A stretch of DNA of 64,000 bases from SMWD01 sp002729875 (GTDB lineage Bacteria; Pseudomonadota; Gammaproteobacteria; Steroidobacterales; GCA-2729495), in NCBI GenBank assembly GCA_036010905.1, contig DASCMH010000009.1:1-64000 (forward strand). The letters run 5' to 3'. Position numbers and translations under genes: made by a program. A model generated the notes under the pieces. It saw only the letters and a list, made by a program, of their open reading frames with translations, was not told where the DNA came from and did no database searches. Below are positions 25,736-34,903 of this stretch, in pieces (positions within the stretch are counted from its first letter, which is position 1; every line of letters starts with the position of its first letter).

Positions 25736-28369
25736 ATGGGCTATCCAGCTATCCGTGTTATTGCATGCTTACTCATTATTGGCACGTTTGGTACTCCACC
25801 AACCTACGCTCAGCGCGATGATGTACTTATTATAGTTAACGATAACTCATCAGACTCCGAAGGAATTGGTGAGTACTACGCAAGTCAGCGCAATATCAAC
25901 CCGAATAACATCGTCCATGTCCGGATTCGTAACAGTTACTTTATAAGCTGGGATGAATTCAGGGATCTTCGTGATCAGGTTATTCATTTCATGCAGAAAA
26001 ATACCCTTGATGATCCCGGGCTATCGCCGGCAACCTGCGTGGATGGCGATCCACCATATTATTGCCCTGACTCGACTGAACAGCTTCGCCAGCACACAAA
26101 AATACGTTATCTGGTAACTACCCGTGGTATTCCTACACGCATGATCGTTGATGGTTCAACGCTTTCATTTGCAAACGCCCCAACCTCAGTCGACAACTAT
26201 CTCCGCTACTGGCTGATCAATTATTTCACAGAAGACGTGCCTTTCCAGCTCCCTCAGCGCGGCATTGCTTTTGGTGACGGACGGGGTATGCGGGGGGTCA
26301 TACCTGCACAGGACAGGGAACTTATCGTGGGCCGAATCGACGGACTTACTCGCGGAGCAGCGGAAAGCCTTGTCGACCGCACCCTGGCGGCAGAAGCGCA
26401 GGGTATATACGGCAAACTTTACGGTTCCACAGGATTCTGGCGCTTAAAGGATCACAGTACGGGGTTACAAATCTACCCGGACTGGCGTTATGTGCTGGGA
26501 TTGTTCAATGAAACAGATCAACTGTGTGTCGATAACCTGAATCATTCTGCCTCAAGCCTGCAAGGAAGGACCCCGGTATCATGTAAGGCACAAATCTCGA
26601 CCACTGAAGACAGCCCCCCGGGTACCGCCAACTCCAGGCAACCAAAGGTTGTCGATGCACTAGTTTACATGGGCTGGTTGGATGGTTCCAAAACCAGCGA
26701 CAGCTTCGACTCGCTACTCAACTGGCGCAAAGATGCAAGCTGCACGGTAACGCTATGTGATCAGGCGGCAAACCCAGCAGCCTGCCGTACTGCTTCAACA
26801 GATATATTCCAGGAGCTCAATACTCAATGCACGGGAGTATCCGATGGTTTCATCGGTTACAACCATCAATCCTACCCCGTGTCATATTTCACAATCTGGC
26901 CTACCGGGTGGAGACCCGATACTAATAGCGGCGATTTGAATCAACTGGCTTTCTCCGAAGTTCTTACCAACCAGGGCCATAATGATTCATTCAGCTTATG
27001 GTTCATGAATAGTGATGAAATTGAACAACCCAGATGCTATGAGACATCAGATTACTCCATACCTCCCGGAGTGGAATGTCGTGACGAGCATATTGTTAAA
27101 CTTGCTCAAAGTGTCACAGTTGCGCCCGAGACAATTAATGCCAGCAACCCGCCTCAATATCGGATCAGCTTCTGGCACAAGGCCAAACAGATAACCAGCC
27201 CAACCACCCTCCGGGCCACACTGTTGGTTGAGGATGTGGCAGGAGGAGGCACCCCGGTCGAATATGGTTTCCTGCCGGTCGGTTCAGTGTCTTTCGGGAA
27301 CACAAACTGGACTTATGCGGAAACTATTATTCAATTCGACCCCCCGTCTCACCTGACATCACAATTCGATCAATTGACTGTACGAATTGATACATCCGGC
27401 CCGGTGGACGGAGAACTGGGTCTTGATGAGATCAGCCTGAAGCGCATCGGTAACAACACCGAGATTTTGCAAAACGGGTCATTTGACAACGGTCACAGGC
27501 AAACAGCCGTTGGCGACCATGCGGCCAATTTTCTGAATCGCCTGAATGGCGTTGCTTTCTGGGGAAGCCTGAGTCACCACCAGTCAGACGGGTGTGCCTT
27601 CTGTTTTCAAGGACTTGAAACACAGGCGTATTTCTTTCGCGGGCTGCCGCTGGGCGATGCCGTGTGGTTCAATGATATGCGTAACAGCGGCATCCTGTAT
27701 GGTGATCCGCTGTACTCACCTGTTGCGATAAGAATTACCACACCTGATCATAGCTACACCATCGGGGATAGTATCAGTATCGGCGGCAGTGTAATTAACG
27801 GGCGGGATAATACACAGGCCGGATCGTTTTATTGGGTTGAATTTTGTGCCGGGGATGATTTCAATACATGTGATCATGACCCAATAGGATGGCAGTGGAC
27901 GGGCATAAGCGGGATCGGTGGCTTTGAGAACGGGCAGTTGGGACAATGGGATACATCCGGACTTGTGGCCGGAAAACATACGCTTCGTTTGAGCATATAT
28001 TCATATAACAACACAATTTCTCAACAAATAATCCTGAATGATTATCTGACCGTAACCATTGGCATTGATAGTGACGGGGATGGCATCATTGATGCGAATG
28101 ATAACTGCATACTGGCAAGTAACCCGAACCAACAGGATACTAATAGTGATGGTTTTGGTAACGATTGCGATACCGATCTGGACAATGACGGTTTCACAAG
28201 CTATAGCGACCTTGCGATATTCAAGTCTAACTTCTTCCTAAAAAGCACCGACTCAAACTTTAACCCTGATGCCGATTTTAACAGTGACGGCATTATTAAT
28301 TTTTATGACCTGGGTAGCATAAAAAAAGGATTTTTTCAGCCATCCGGACCTTCAGGCTTAGTGCCATAG
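25736..28369 (+). CDS. TIGR03790-family exported protein with dockerin-like C-terminus
   Basis: An 877-residue protein. A signal peptide (to about residue 25, ending in TYAQ) precedes a region matching TIGR03790 (DDVLIIVNDNSSDSEGIGEYYASQRNINPNNIVHVRI, then VTTRGIPTRM). As I recall, that family occurs mainly in genomes that also have exosortase. A carbohydrate-binding-like beta domain follows (about 455-565), then an Ig-like segment (about 660-770), and from about 778 a thrombospondin-3 repeat (DSDGDGIIDANDNC) with two dockerin halves (DLDNDGFTSYSDLAIFKSNFF, DFNSDGIINFYDLGSIKKGFF) and the tail GPSGLVP. The molecular function is unknown. Gap to the subtilase gene is 37 bases; the two share the same C-terminal module, so common export or anchoring is likely. 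Confidence 0.83.
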   Translation: MGYPAIRVIACLLIIGTFGTPPTYAQRDDVLIIVNDNSSDSEGIGEYYASQRNINPNNIVHVRIRNSYFISWDEFRDLRDQVIHFMQKNTLDDPGLSPATCVDGDPPYYCPDSTEQLRQHTKIRYLVTTRGIPTRMIVDGSTLSFANAPTSVDNYLRYWLINYFTEDVPFQLPQRGIAFGDGRGMRGVIPAQDRELIVGRIDGLTRGAAESLVDRTLAAEAQGIYGKLYGSTGFWRLKDHSTGLQIYPDWRYVLGLFNETDQLCVDNLNHSASSLQGRTPVSCKAQISTTEDSPPGTANSRQPKVVDALVYMGWLDGSKTSDSFDSLLNWRKDASCTVTLCDQAANPAACRTASTDIFQELNTQCTGVSDGFIGYNHQSYPVSYFTIWPTGWRPDTNSGDLNQLAFSEVLTNQGHNDSFSLWFMNSDEIEQPRCYETSDYSIPPGVECRDEHIVKLAQSVTVAPETINASNPPQYRISFWHKAKQITSPTTLRATLLVEDVAGGGTPVEYGFLPVGSVSFGNTNWTYAETIIQFDPPSHLTSQFDQLTVRIDTSGPVDGELGLDEISLKRIGNNTEILQNGSFDNGHRQTAVGDHAANFLNRLNGVAFWGSLSHHQSDGCAFCFQGLETQAYFFRGLPLGDAVWFNDMRNSGILYGDPLYSPVAIRITTPDHSYTIGDSISIGGSVINGRDNTQAGSFYWVEFCAGDDFNTCDHDPIGWQWTGISGIGGFENGQLGQWDTSGLVAGKHTLRLSIYSYNNTISQQIILNDYLTVTIGIDSDGDGIIDANDNCILASNPNQQDTNSDGFGNDCDTDLDNDGFTSYSDLAIFKSNFFLKSTDSNFNPDADFNSDGIINFYDLGSIKKGFFQPSGPSGLVP

Positions 28370-28525
28370 CAATCGACTGCCCTGTTTGTGACTGGCGTCA
28401 AACCTAACTTTTTCTATTACTGCTAGAATTACAACTAATAGTATTCTGTCAGGATCATTTATCGTCAACAGGCAAGCAAAGACAAGTCGAAAGTGGCATT
28501 CAGATACCTATAGAGACGATCAGCT

Positions 28526-29170
28526 ATGAACAAAATAAGAAATTTATTGGGACACAGCAATATAATTATTTACAGACAAGTGTTACTTGCCATAATATTT
28601 CTGCTGGCCGGAAATATTACGATAAATACATTATACGCAGCAGATCACCCGGAGCACCGTGCATCGGAGTCTGAAAAGAGTTTTCAGCGTTCATTCCATT
28701 TAATTGAACCACCGGATGTCACGCTGACTGATATGAACGGAACCCCCGTATCACTTAGCTCAGCACTGGACAATGACAAACCGCTCATGGTGAACTTCAT
28801 TTTCACCTCCTGCCCGTCAATTTGCCCGGTTTTAAGCGCGATGTTTTCTCAGGCCCAGAATCATCTTGGCTCAGATCTGGAAACCATCAGAATGGTCTCT
28901 ATCTCGATAGATCCCGAGCACGACACACCGGAAGAATTACGCAAGTATGCAGAAAAATTTCATGCCGGACCACAGTGGCATTTTCTAACCGGTAATCTGG
29001 ACGATATCATTGCTGTCGAGAAAGCCTTTGATATTTTCCGAGGCAACAAGATGAATCATGAGCCATATACTTTTATACGTGCCGCCCGCAGTGATTCATG
29101 GTTGCGTATCGATGGATTTGTCGGTGCTGCTGATTTAACCAATGAATACCGGCGTATAGTAGCCAACTGA
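28526..29170 (+). CDS. SCO1/SenC-family copper/thiol protein
   Basis: A 214-residue protein anchored by an N-terminal signal or helix (about residues 16-37). The thioredoxin-like SCO domain has C96-x3-C100 (SCPSIC) and H178 (MNHEPYTF), the three copper ligands of the family, plus the conserved SIDPEHDTPEEL. SCO proteins deliver copper or reduce thiols during assembly of copper enzymes such as cytochrome oxidase. Here the next gene, 5 bases downstream, encodes a cytochrome c fusion rather than an oxidase, so its client may be that protein. Preceded by about 155 bases without a gene. Confidence 0.87.
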   Translation: MNKIRNLLGHSNIIIYRQVLLAIIFLLAGNITINTLYAADHPEHRASESEKSFQRSFHLIEPPDVTLTDMNGTPVSLSSALDNDKPLMVNFIFTSCPSICPVLSAMFSQAQNHLGSDLETIRMVSISIDPEHDTPEELRKYAEKFHAGPQWHFLTGNLDDIIAVEKAFDIFRGNKMNHEPYTFIRAARSDSWLRIDGFVGAADLTNEYRRIVAN

Positions 29171-29175
29171 TCAGT

Positions 29176-30882
29176 ATGCATAGCTTTCGAAAATTCTTTA
29201 CCATTATGTTGATGACGGTACAGGTAACCGTCGCAGTCTTGCTTGTCAGCATTGCCCAGGTGCAGGCGGAAACAACTGCGGTGGATTCGATAGAAGCCGG
29301 AAAACGCATATACCGTGAAGGCATTCTTCCATCCGGACAACCACTTAAAGCAATTATCCAGAGTGACATTGAGATCAGCGGCAGTCAACTCAATTGCATG
29401 AGTTGTCATCGGCGCAGTGGATTTGGATCAAGCGAGAGTGGCATAATTGTGCCACCGATAACAGGAACCGCACTCTGGCGCGGACAAGAAATACGCCGTC
29501 AACTGCTATTTAAAAATATAACATCTGGCAGAAAGGAATATACCCGCTCGCAACCTATGCGTCCCGCCTATAATGAAGAAACGCTCGCACAGGTAATACG
29601 CGACGGCATAGATTCATCTGGACGCAAACTCGATTCGCTGATGCCACGATATATATTCAGCGAACTTGAGATTGAATATCTAACTGCCTATTTGAAATCA
29701 ATATCTGATAAACCATCTCCTGGCGTCACCGATACGGTCATAAATTTTGCTACGGTTATAACCGAAGGTGTCGATCCTGGGAAACAAAAAGCCATGGTAG
29801 ATGTGCTGGAAAGTTTCTTTCACGACAGAAGCGCAGAGGGACGAGGCGAAACAATCCGCGCAAAGCGCGGCGCCTGGCATCGGAATTGGCGCGACTTTTC
29901 CTATCGCGCCTGGAAGCTCCATATATGGAAACTAAGCGGCCCCAGGGAGACATGGCGCGAACAACTTGATTCATTTTATCAATCACAACCGGTTTTTGCC
30001 CTGATAGGCGGAATTGGCACAGGGAGTTGGCAACCCATACACAATTTCTGTGAAGCGAACGAACTGGCTTGCCTGTTCCCTACAACCGACTACCCATTTA
30101 TTTCGGAAACCAATTATTACAATCTGTACTTCAACAAAGGCGTAACCCTTGAGGCCAATGCTTTGGCAAAATATCTGACCTATATCAAGCCCAATACAAA
30201 AAAACCGGAAAAAATATTACAAGTATTCCATAGTAACCCGGGCGGATCTATGCCGGTACAGGCCTTGAATAAAGCTATGCAAACTCATGACACGTTCAGC
30301 ATCAGCCAACAGGTAATTGAAGATGCCGATACTCTGACAGCCGCCTACTGGCAGACTCTGATTGAGCAAGAACAGCCATCCATACTCGTTCTATGGCTCG
30401 ATGATAAATATTTGCACTCAATTGACGCGGGGTTGAATAACGTCAATGGAATTGACGAAATTTATATTTCCGGCAGCCTCATAGAGCAACCTTTCAAATC
30501 AGTGCCAAAAAGAATCAGAGATAAGGTATTTATTGTTCATCCCTATGCATTGCCGGAATTGAATGCCCGTGGAATGATGCGAACCAAACCATGGTTGCGC
30601 ACAAGAGAAATTGAAAGTCCGTATTTGCGCCTGCAGGCCAATACTTTATTCTCTGCCATCATAACCGGGATGGCAATAAAACGTATGCTTGATAACTATT
30701 CCCGTAATTACATGATCGAAAAAATGGAGCATATGGTTGAAAATACACAGGCAACTGGTGCATATCCCCGCCTCAGCCTTGGACCAGGTCAACGCTTTGC
30801 TTCAAAGGGGGTCTACATAGGGAAGTTTTCCAGCGAAACAGAAGATAAAATAATCCCTGCCAGCCAATGGATCACGCCCTAA
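29176..30882 (+). CDS. cytochrome c domain fused to periplasmic-binding-like domain
   Basis: A 568-residue exported protein with a signal peptide (to about residue 33, ending in VQA). A cytochrome c domain follows with heme site C74-M-S-C77-H78 and a likely Met or His axial ligand within the next 90 residues. From about residue 190 the sequence resembles a type 1 periplasmic-binding or ABC-substrate domain (PVFALIGGIGTGSWQPIHNFCEANELACLFPTTDYP; GVTLEANALAKYL). It has no membrane anchor beyond the signal. Coupled with an SCO1-like gene, it may be a redox sensor or an electron carrier with ligand binding. No characterised protein with exactly this plan comes to mind. Confidence 0.8.
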   Translation: MHSFRKFFTIMLMTVQVTVAVLLVSIAQVQAETTAVDSIEAGKRIYREGILPSGQPLKAIIQSDIEISGSQLNCMSCHRRSGFGSSESGIIVPPITGTALWRGQEIRRQLLFKNITSGRKEYTRSQPMRPAYNEETLAQVIRDGIDSSGRKLDSLMPRYIFSELEIEYLTAYLKSISDKPSPGVTDTVINFATVITEGVDPGKQKAMVDVLESFFHDRSAEGRGETIRAKRGAWHRNWRDFSYRAWKLHIWKLSGPRETWREQLDSFYQSQPVFALIGGIGTGSWQPIHNFCEANELACLFPTTDYPFISETNYYNLYFNKGVTLEANALAKYLTYIKPNTKKPEKILQVFHSNPGGSMPVQALNKAMQTHDTFSISQQVIEDADTLTAAYWQTLIEQEQPSILVLWLDDKYLHSIDAGLNNVNGIDEIYISGSLIEQPFKSVPKRIRDKVFIVHPYALPELNARGMMRTKPWLRTREIESPYLRLQANTLFSAIITGMAIKRMLDNYSRNYMIEKMEHMVENTQATGAYPRLSLGPGQRFASKGVYIGKFSSETEDKIIPASQWITP

Positions 30883-31085
30883 CTCGAGGTTTATAGGGAT
30901 ACAGCCCACCGACATCACAAATTATCAGGCCGAAAAGTCAAATAATTTCCTAATCAGCCCCTGGTGTCGTCACACGCAACTGATCAGCATCTGCAAGCCA
31001 CAATGTTGACGAAGGTCACACTTGCAAACTCAGGCCTTTGATAAGCTCGTTTCGAGCTGTATTGAAATATCATCAGGCGAGGAAA

Positions 31086-31742
31086 ATGCGACATCTAATC
31101 ATCCTACTGAGTTTATGCGCTGCTGCTGGCAATGCAAATGCTATCAACTTTGCGCTGGGCGCCCAAGGTGGAACGCCCGGTCTAGGTCTCAATGCAACGC
31201 TGGGTATCAGCAAAAAAGTGAATGCACGAGGCGTAATTAACTTATTCCAATATAACTTTGATGAGAACGAGGGCGGCATTGACTATGAACTCGATCTTGA
31301 CCTGAATTCATTCGGTGCGCTTATCGACTGGCACCCCGTGGGCGGCAGCTTTCGCATTTCCGGTGGCGTCTTCGCAAACGGCAATGAAATCTCTGGCACC
31401 GGGCGCGGCACACCGGGCACGACTGTTGAGTTCGGTGACTTGGTCTTTAATGCTGATGAAATCGGCACTGTCAGCACAAAAATTGATTTTGACAGTGTCG
31501 CACCTTACCTCGGCGTGGGCTGGGGCAATGCCGTTGGTGACGGGCGTTGGGCCTTTACAATTGATATCGGCGTATACTTTCAGGGAAATCCTGATGTATT
31601 AATCGTAACATCCGAGGTCGATCCCGGTATTGCCGCACAGGTGGCCGCCGAAATTACAAATGCAGAAGCTGAACTTGAGGATGAAATTGAAAACCTCGAT
31701 CTGTATCCTTACCTAAGCCTTGGATTCGCCTTCAAATTTTGA
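31086..31742 (+). CDS. outer-membrane-like protein of unknown function
   Basis: A 218-residue exported protein. Signal peptide MRHLIILLSLCAAAGNANA, then a glycine-rich beta pattern (INFALGAQGGTPGLGLNATLGISKKVNARG; FGALIDWHPVGGSFRISGGVF) and a C-terminal aromatic strand YPYLSLGFAFKF ending in Phe, the mark of outer-membrane beta-barrels. An acidic helical stretch (TNAEAELEDEIENLD) precedes the last strand. Similar proteins are usually annotated as hypothetical. ATG 31086 gives a clean signal peptide; the frame from 31038 adds 16 unlikely residues. Its partner, if any, is unknown. Confidence 0.78.
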   Translation: MRHLIILLSLCAAAGNANAINFALGAQGGTPGLGLNATLGISKKVNARGVINLFQYNFDENEGGIDYELDLDLNSFGALIDWHPVGGSFRISGGVFANGNEISGTGRGTPGTTVEFGDLVFNADEIGTVSTKIDFDSVAPYLGVGWGNAVGDGRWAFTIDIGVYFQGNPDVLIVTSEVDPGIAAQVAAEITNAEAELEDEIENLDLYPYLSLGFAFKF

Positions 31743-31793
31743 ATGTCGCTCCCTGCCGCAGAGAACTCATTTGCAGCAAATAAAAGTTCGACC

Positions 31794-34700
31794 CTATTCT
31801 CCCTGAAGCGCTTCGAGTTTCTTGCTAACCATGTCAGGCGTGCCCGTGCCACGGGCAAACAGATTATAGAATACGGGCACTACAAAGAGCGAAAATGCCG
31901 CTGCCAGTGACACCCCCCAGAACATCACGATACCAAGTGTGCTGCGACTTTCTGAACCGGGACCCGTTGCCAGCATCAACGGCATGGACCCCATTACTGT
32001 CGATACAGTCGTCATGATGACAGGACGAAACCGAATACGTGCACCGTCGATGATGGCCTGCTTGAACTCAACCCCCTGATCACGCAGCTGATTGATAAAA
32101 TCTACGATGAGAACACCATTCTTGGCCGCAATCCCGATCAGCATAATCACACCGATCTGACTGTAAATATTTAGTGTCTTCCCGGCCAGTGCCAGCCCAA
32201 GCAGCCCGCCTGCCAGTGCCAGCGGCATGGTAACCATGATAATCAGCGGATGAACAAAGCTTTCAAACTGTGCGGCAAGTACCAGGAAAACAACCAGCAG
32301 GGCAATGCCGAACATAAAGTAGGTTGCCCCCGAAGATTCTTTAAATTCCAGTGACTCACCCTTATAGTCGATATGCACAGTCGATGGCAGTTCACTGCGC
32401 ACAACTCCTTCAAGGAATTCAAGAGCATCACCGAGCGCATAGCCAGGTGCGGGAGTCGCGCTGATCGTAATTGACCGCAAGCGATTGTAACGATTCAGCG
32501 AACTGCTGCCGGCAGTGTCTTCGGTATAAATGAGATTCGACAGGGGCACCAGATCAGGTGCAAACTGACCCGAACGTACCGGCCTTACATAAATATTTGT
32601 CAGATCGTCTGGTGTAGCACGCTGGTCATCTTTTGCCTGCAGGATGACATCATACTCCTCACCATCGACAACATAGGTGGTGACAACCTTCTCACTCATC
32701 ATGGTCTGCAATGTCTGACCGATGGTTTCGACCGAAACACCAATGGCAGCCGCACGATCCTGATCTATGTGAACCAGCAATTGCGGTTGAGTTTCCTTCA
32801 AATCGGAATCAAGTCGGGTCAGGCGCGGATTTTGCTTGGCTTTGCTTAGAATCACATCCCGCCAGCGGATCAACTCAGCATAATTGCTGCCACCCAGCAC
32901 TAATTGTACCGGCTGCCCGCCGCCGTGGCGCGACACACCCGTGCGCATAAAGGTAAACGCCATAACATCCGGAAACTGGCTCCACGCACCCGCCATGCGC
33001 CCCAGCGCCTCAGCCGTCGAAACCTTTCGTTCGTCCCATGGCGCCATGCTGACAATAATGATCCCGCCGTTTGGCGCTGTTTGCCCCCAACTTGGCGCAC
33101 GCACAAGCGCTCGTTGTATATCGCCGGATTCTACCAGCGGCATGAGCGGACGCTCGAGTTTCTTGACCTGATCGGTCATATAGTCAATGTTCGTTCCTTC
33201 CGCTGTCTTTACGATTGCGAAGAAAATGCCCTGGTCTTCCTTCGGGGCATATTCTTGCGGGATTACCTGAAACAGCGCGTAGGCACCGGCTACAATACCA
33301 AGCAGTATCATAATAACCAGCACCGGCGCGCCAAGACTGGCGCGCAGGATAGTTTCATAACTCCCGGCTACTCGTTCAAAACCACGATCGAGCACATGCG
33401 TGATACGGTTCTCCTGTCTTGCCGGGCGCAATAACTTCGAACACATCATTGGCGCGAGTGATAACGCCAACACGCTTGAAAAAATAACCGCCGCACAGAC
33501 AGTAACAGCCAACTCCGAAAAAATTCGCCCAATATTATCCTGCAAAAAAGCAATAGGCGCGAATACTGCAACCAGTACCGCCGTGGTGGCGATGACCGCA
33601 AATGCCACCTGCCGGGTACCTTTATAGGCCGCCAACAGAGGTTCTTCCCCCTGCTCGATACGTCGATGGACATTCTCAAGCACGACGATTGAGTCATCGA
33701 CCACCAGACCGATCGACAGCACCAGGGCAAGTAAAGTAACCAGGTTAATCGAGTAGCCAAAAGCAGCCAGAATAATGAATGCCGCCGTCAAACAAACCGG
33801 TATCGTTGTCACCGGCACCAGCATGGCTCGAAAGCTACCCAGAAATGCCAGAATCACAAAACCTACCAATACCGTGGTAATCAAAATTGTCAGGTAAACC
33901 GACTTAATTGCTGCACGGATAAACAAGGAGTCATCCGCACTCTTGGTCAGTACCATCCCCTCGGGGAGTTGAGTATTTATTTTCTCCATTTCTGCATTAA
34001 TTCCGTTGATGACCTCAACAGTATTTGCAGTCGATTGTTTGACGATTCCAAAAGCCACCGCATCTTTGAAATTTGTACGGAAAATCGTACGGGAACCACT
34101 GGGTGCAACCTCGACCTTGGCAACTTCCCCAAGCCGAATCAGATGGCCGTCAGAACCCTTGGTAATCACAAGCCGCCGAAACTCTTCCGCAGTCTCATAA
34201 TTGCGTGCGATACGAGCCGGAAATTCACGATCTTTCGACTCGACACGCCCGGCCGGTAGCTCAATATTCTCACGCCGTAACGCATTCTCGACATCAAGAA
34301 CAGTCAGGTTGCGTGCTGCAAGCGCAACCCTGTCCAACCAGACCCGCATCGACGACCGGCCAAGGCCATTCATCTGGATCTGTGAAACGCCAGGAACAAT
34401 AGCCAGGCGATCACGGACGTAGCGCTCAGCGAAATCCGTCAGTTGCATAAGATCCAGGTTCGAACCAGCCAGATTCAGATAAAGAATCGGTGACGCATTG
34501 GCATCCTGTTTAGCGATAACCGGCAGTTCAACATCATTCGGCAGCCTCCAGGTCACCCGACCAACCCGGTCACGGACATCATTTGCAGCACTGTCAATAT
34601 CCTGATTCAGGTCGAATTCAACAGAGATCGTCGATCGTCCATCAACGCTCCTGGACTCAATGCTCTTGACCCCCTCGATGCCGCTAACCTGGCTTTCAAG

Positions 34701-34898
34701 AATTTGCGTAATACGGCTTTCGACGACCGCAGCTGAAGCACCAGGATAATTCACATTTACCGACACAACCGGCGCAGAAATATTGGGATACTCGCGCACC
34801 TCCAGCACGCTGAACGAAAGCACACCGAAAGCAACCAACAATAAAGCAATAACTGTTGCAAAGACCGGACGTTTTACTGATACGTCAGAGAGCCACAT
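31794..34898 (-). CDS. RND multidrug efflux pump, inner-membrane subunit (HAE1/AcrB type)
   Basis: A 1034-residue pump, full family length. The N-terminus MWLSDVSVKRPVFATVIALLLVAFGVLS and the twelve-helix plan with two large periplasmic loops are typical. The proton-relay Asp pair is in SIGLVVDDSIVVLENVHRRIEQGE (helix 4), and the helix-10 Lys is in GIAAKNGVLIVDF. It expels drugs, bile-like compounds or metabolites using the proton gradient, together with the adaptor encoded 5 bases upstream. No outer-membrane channel (TolC type) is encoded nearby, so one from elsewhere is implied. Confidence 0.92.
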   Translation of the reverse strand: MWLSDVSVKRPVFATVIALLLVAFGVLSFSVLEVREYPNISAPVVSVNVNYPGASAAVVESRITQILESQVSGIEGVKSIESRSVDGRSTISVEFDLNQDIDSAANDVRDRVGRVTWRLPNDVELPVIAKQDANASPILYLNLAGSNLDLMQLTDFAERYVRDRLAIVPGVSQIQMNGLGRSSMRVWLDRVALAARNLTVLDVENALRRENIELPAGRVESKDREFPARIARNYETAEEFRRLVITKGSDGHLIRLGEVAKVEVAPSGSRTIFRTNFKDAVAFGIVKQSTANTVEVINGINAEMEKINTQLPEGMVLTKSADDSLFIRAAIKSVYLTILITTVLVGFVILAFLGSFRAMLVPVTTIPVCLTAAFIILAAFGYSINLVTLLALVLSIGLVVDDSIVVLENVHRRIEQGEEPLLAAYKGTRQVAFAVIATTAVLVAVFAPIAFLQDNIGRIFSELAVTVCAAVIFSSVLALSLAPMMCSKLLRPARQENRITHVLDRGFERVAGSYETILRASLGAPVLVIMILLGIVAGAYALFQVIPQEYAPKEDQGIFFAIVKTAEGTNIDYMTDQVKKLERPLMPLVESGDIQRALVRAPSWGQTAPNGGIIIVSMAPWDERKVSTAEALGRMAGAWSQFPDVMAFTFMRTGVSRHGGGQPVQLVLGGSNYAELIRWRDVILSKAKQNPRLTRLDSDLKETQPQLLVHIDQDRAAAIGVSVETIGQTLQTMMSEKVVTTYVVDGEEYDVILQAKDDQRATPDDLTNIYVRPVRSGQFAPDLVPLSNLIYTEDTAGSSSLNRYNRLRSITISATPAPGYALGDALEFLEGVVRSELPSTVHIDYKGESLEFKESSGATYFMFGIALLVVFLVLAAQFESFVHPLIIMVTMPLALAGGLLGLALAGKTLNIYSQIGVIMLIGIAAKNGVLIVDFINQLRDQGVEFKQAIIDGARIRFRPVIMTTVSTVMGSMPLMLATGPGSESRSTLGIVMFWGVSLAAAFSLFVVPVFYNLFARGTGTPDMVSKKLEALQGE

Positions 34899-34903
34899 GC
34901 GGG

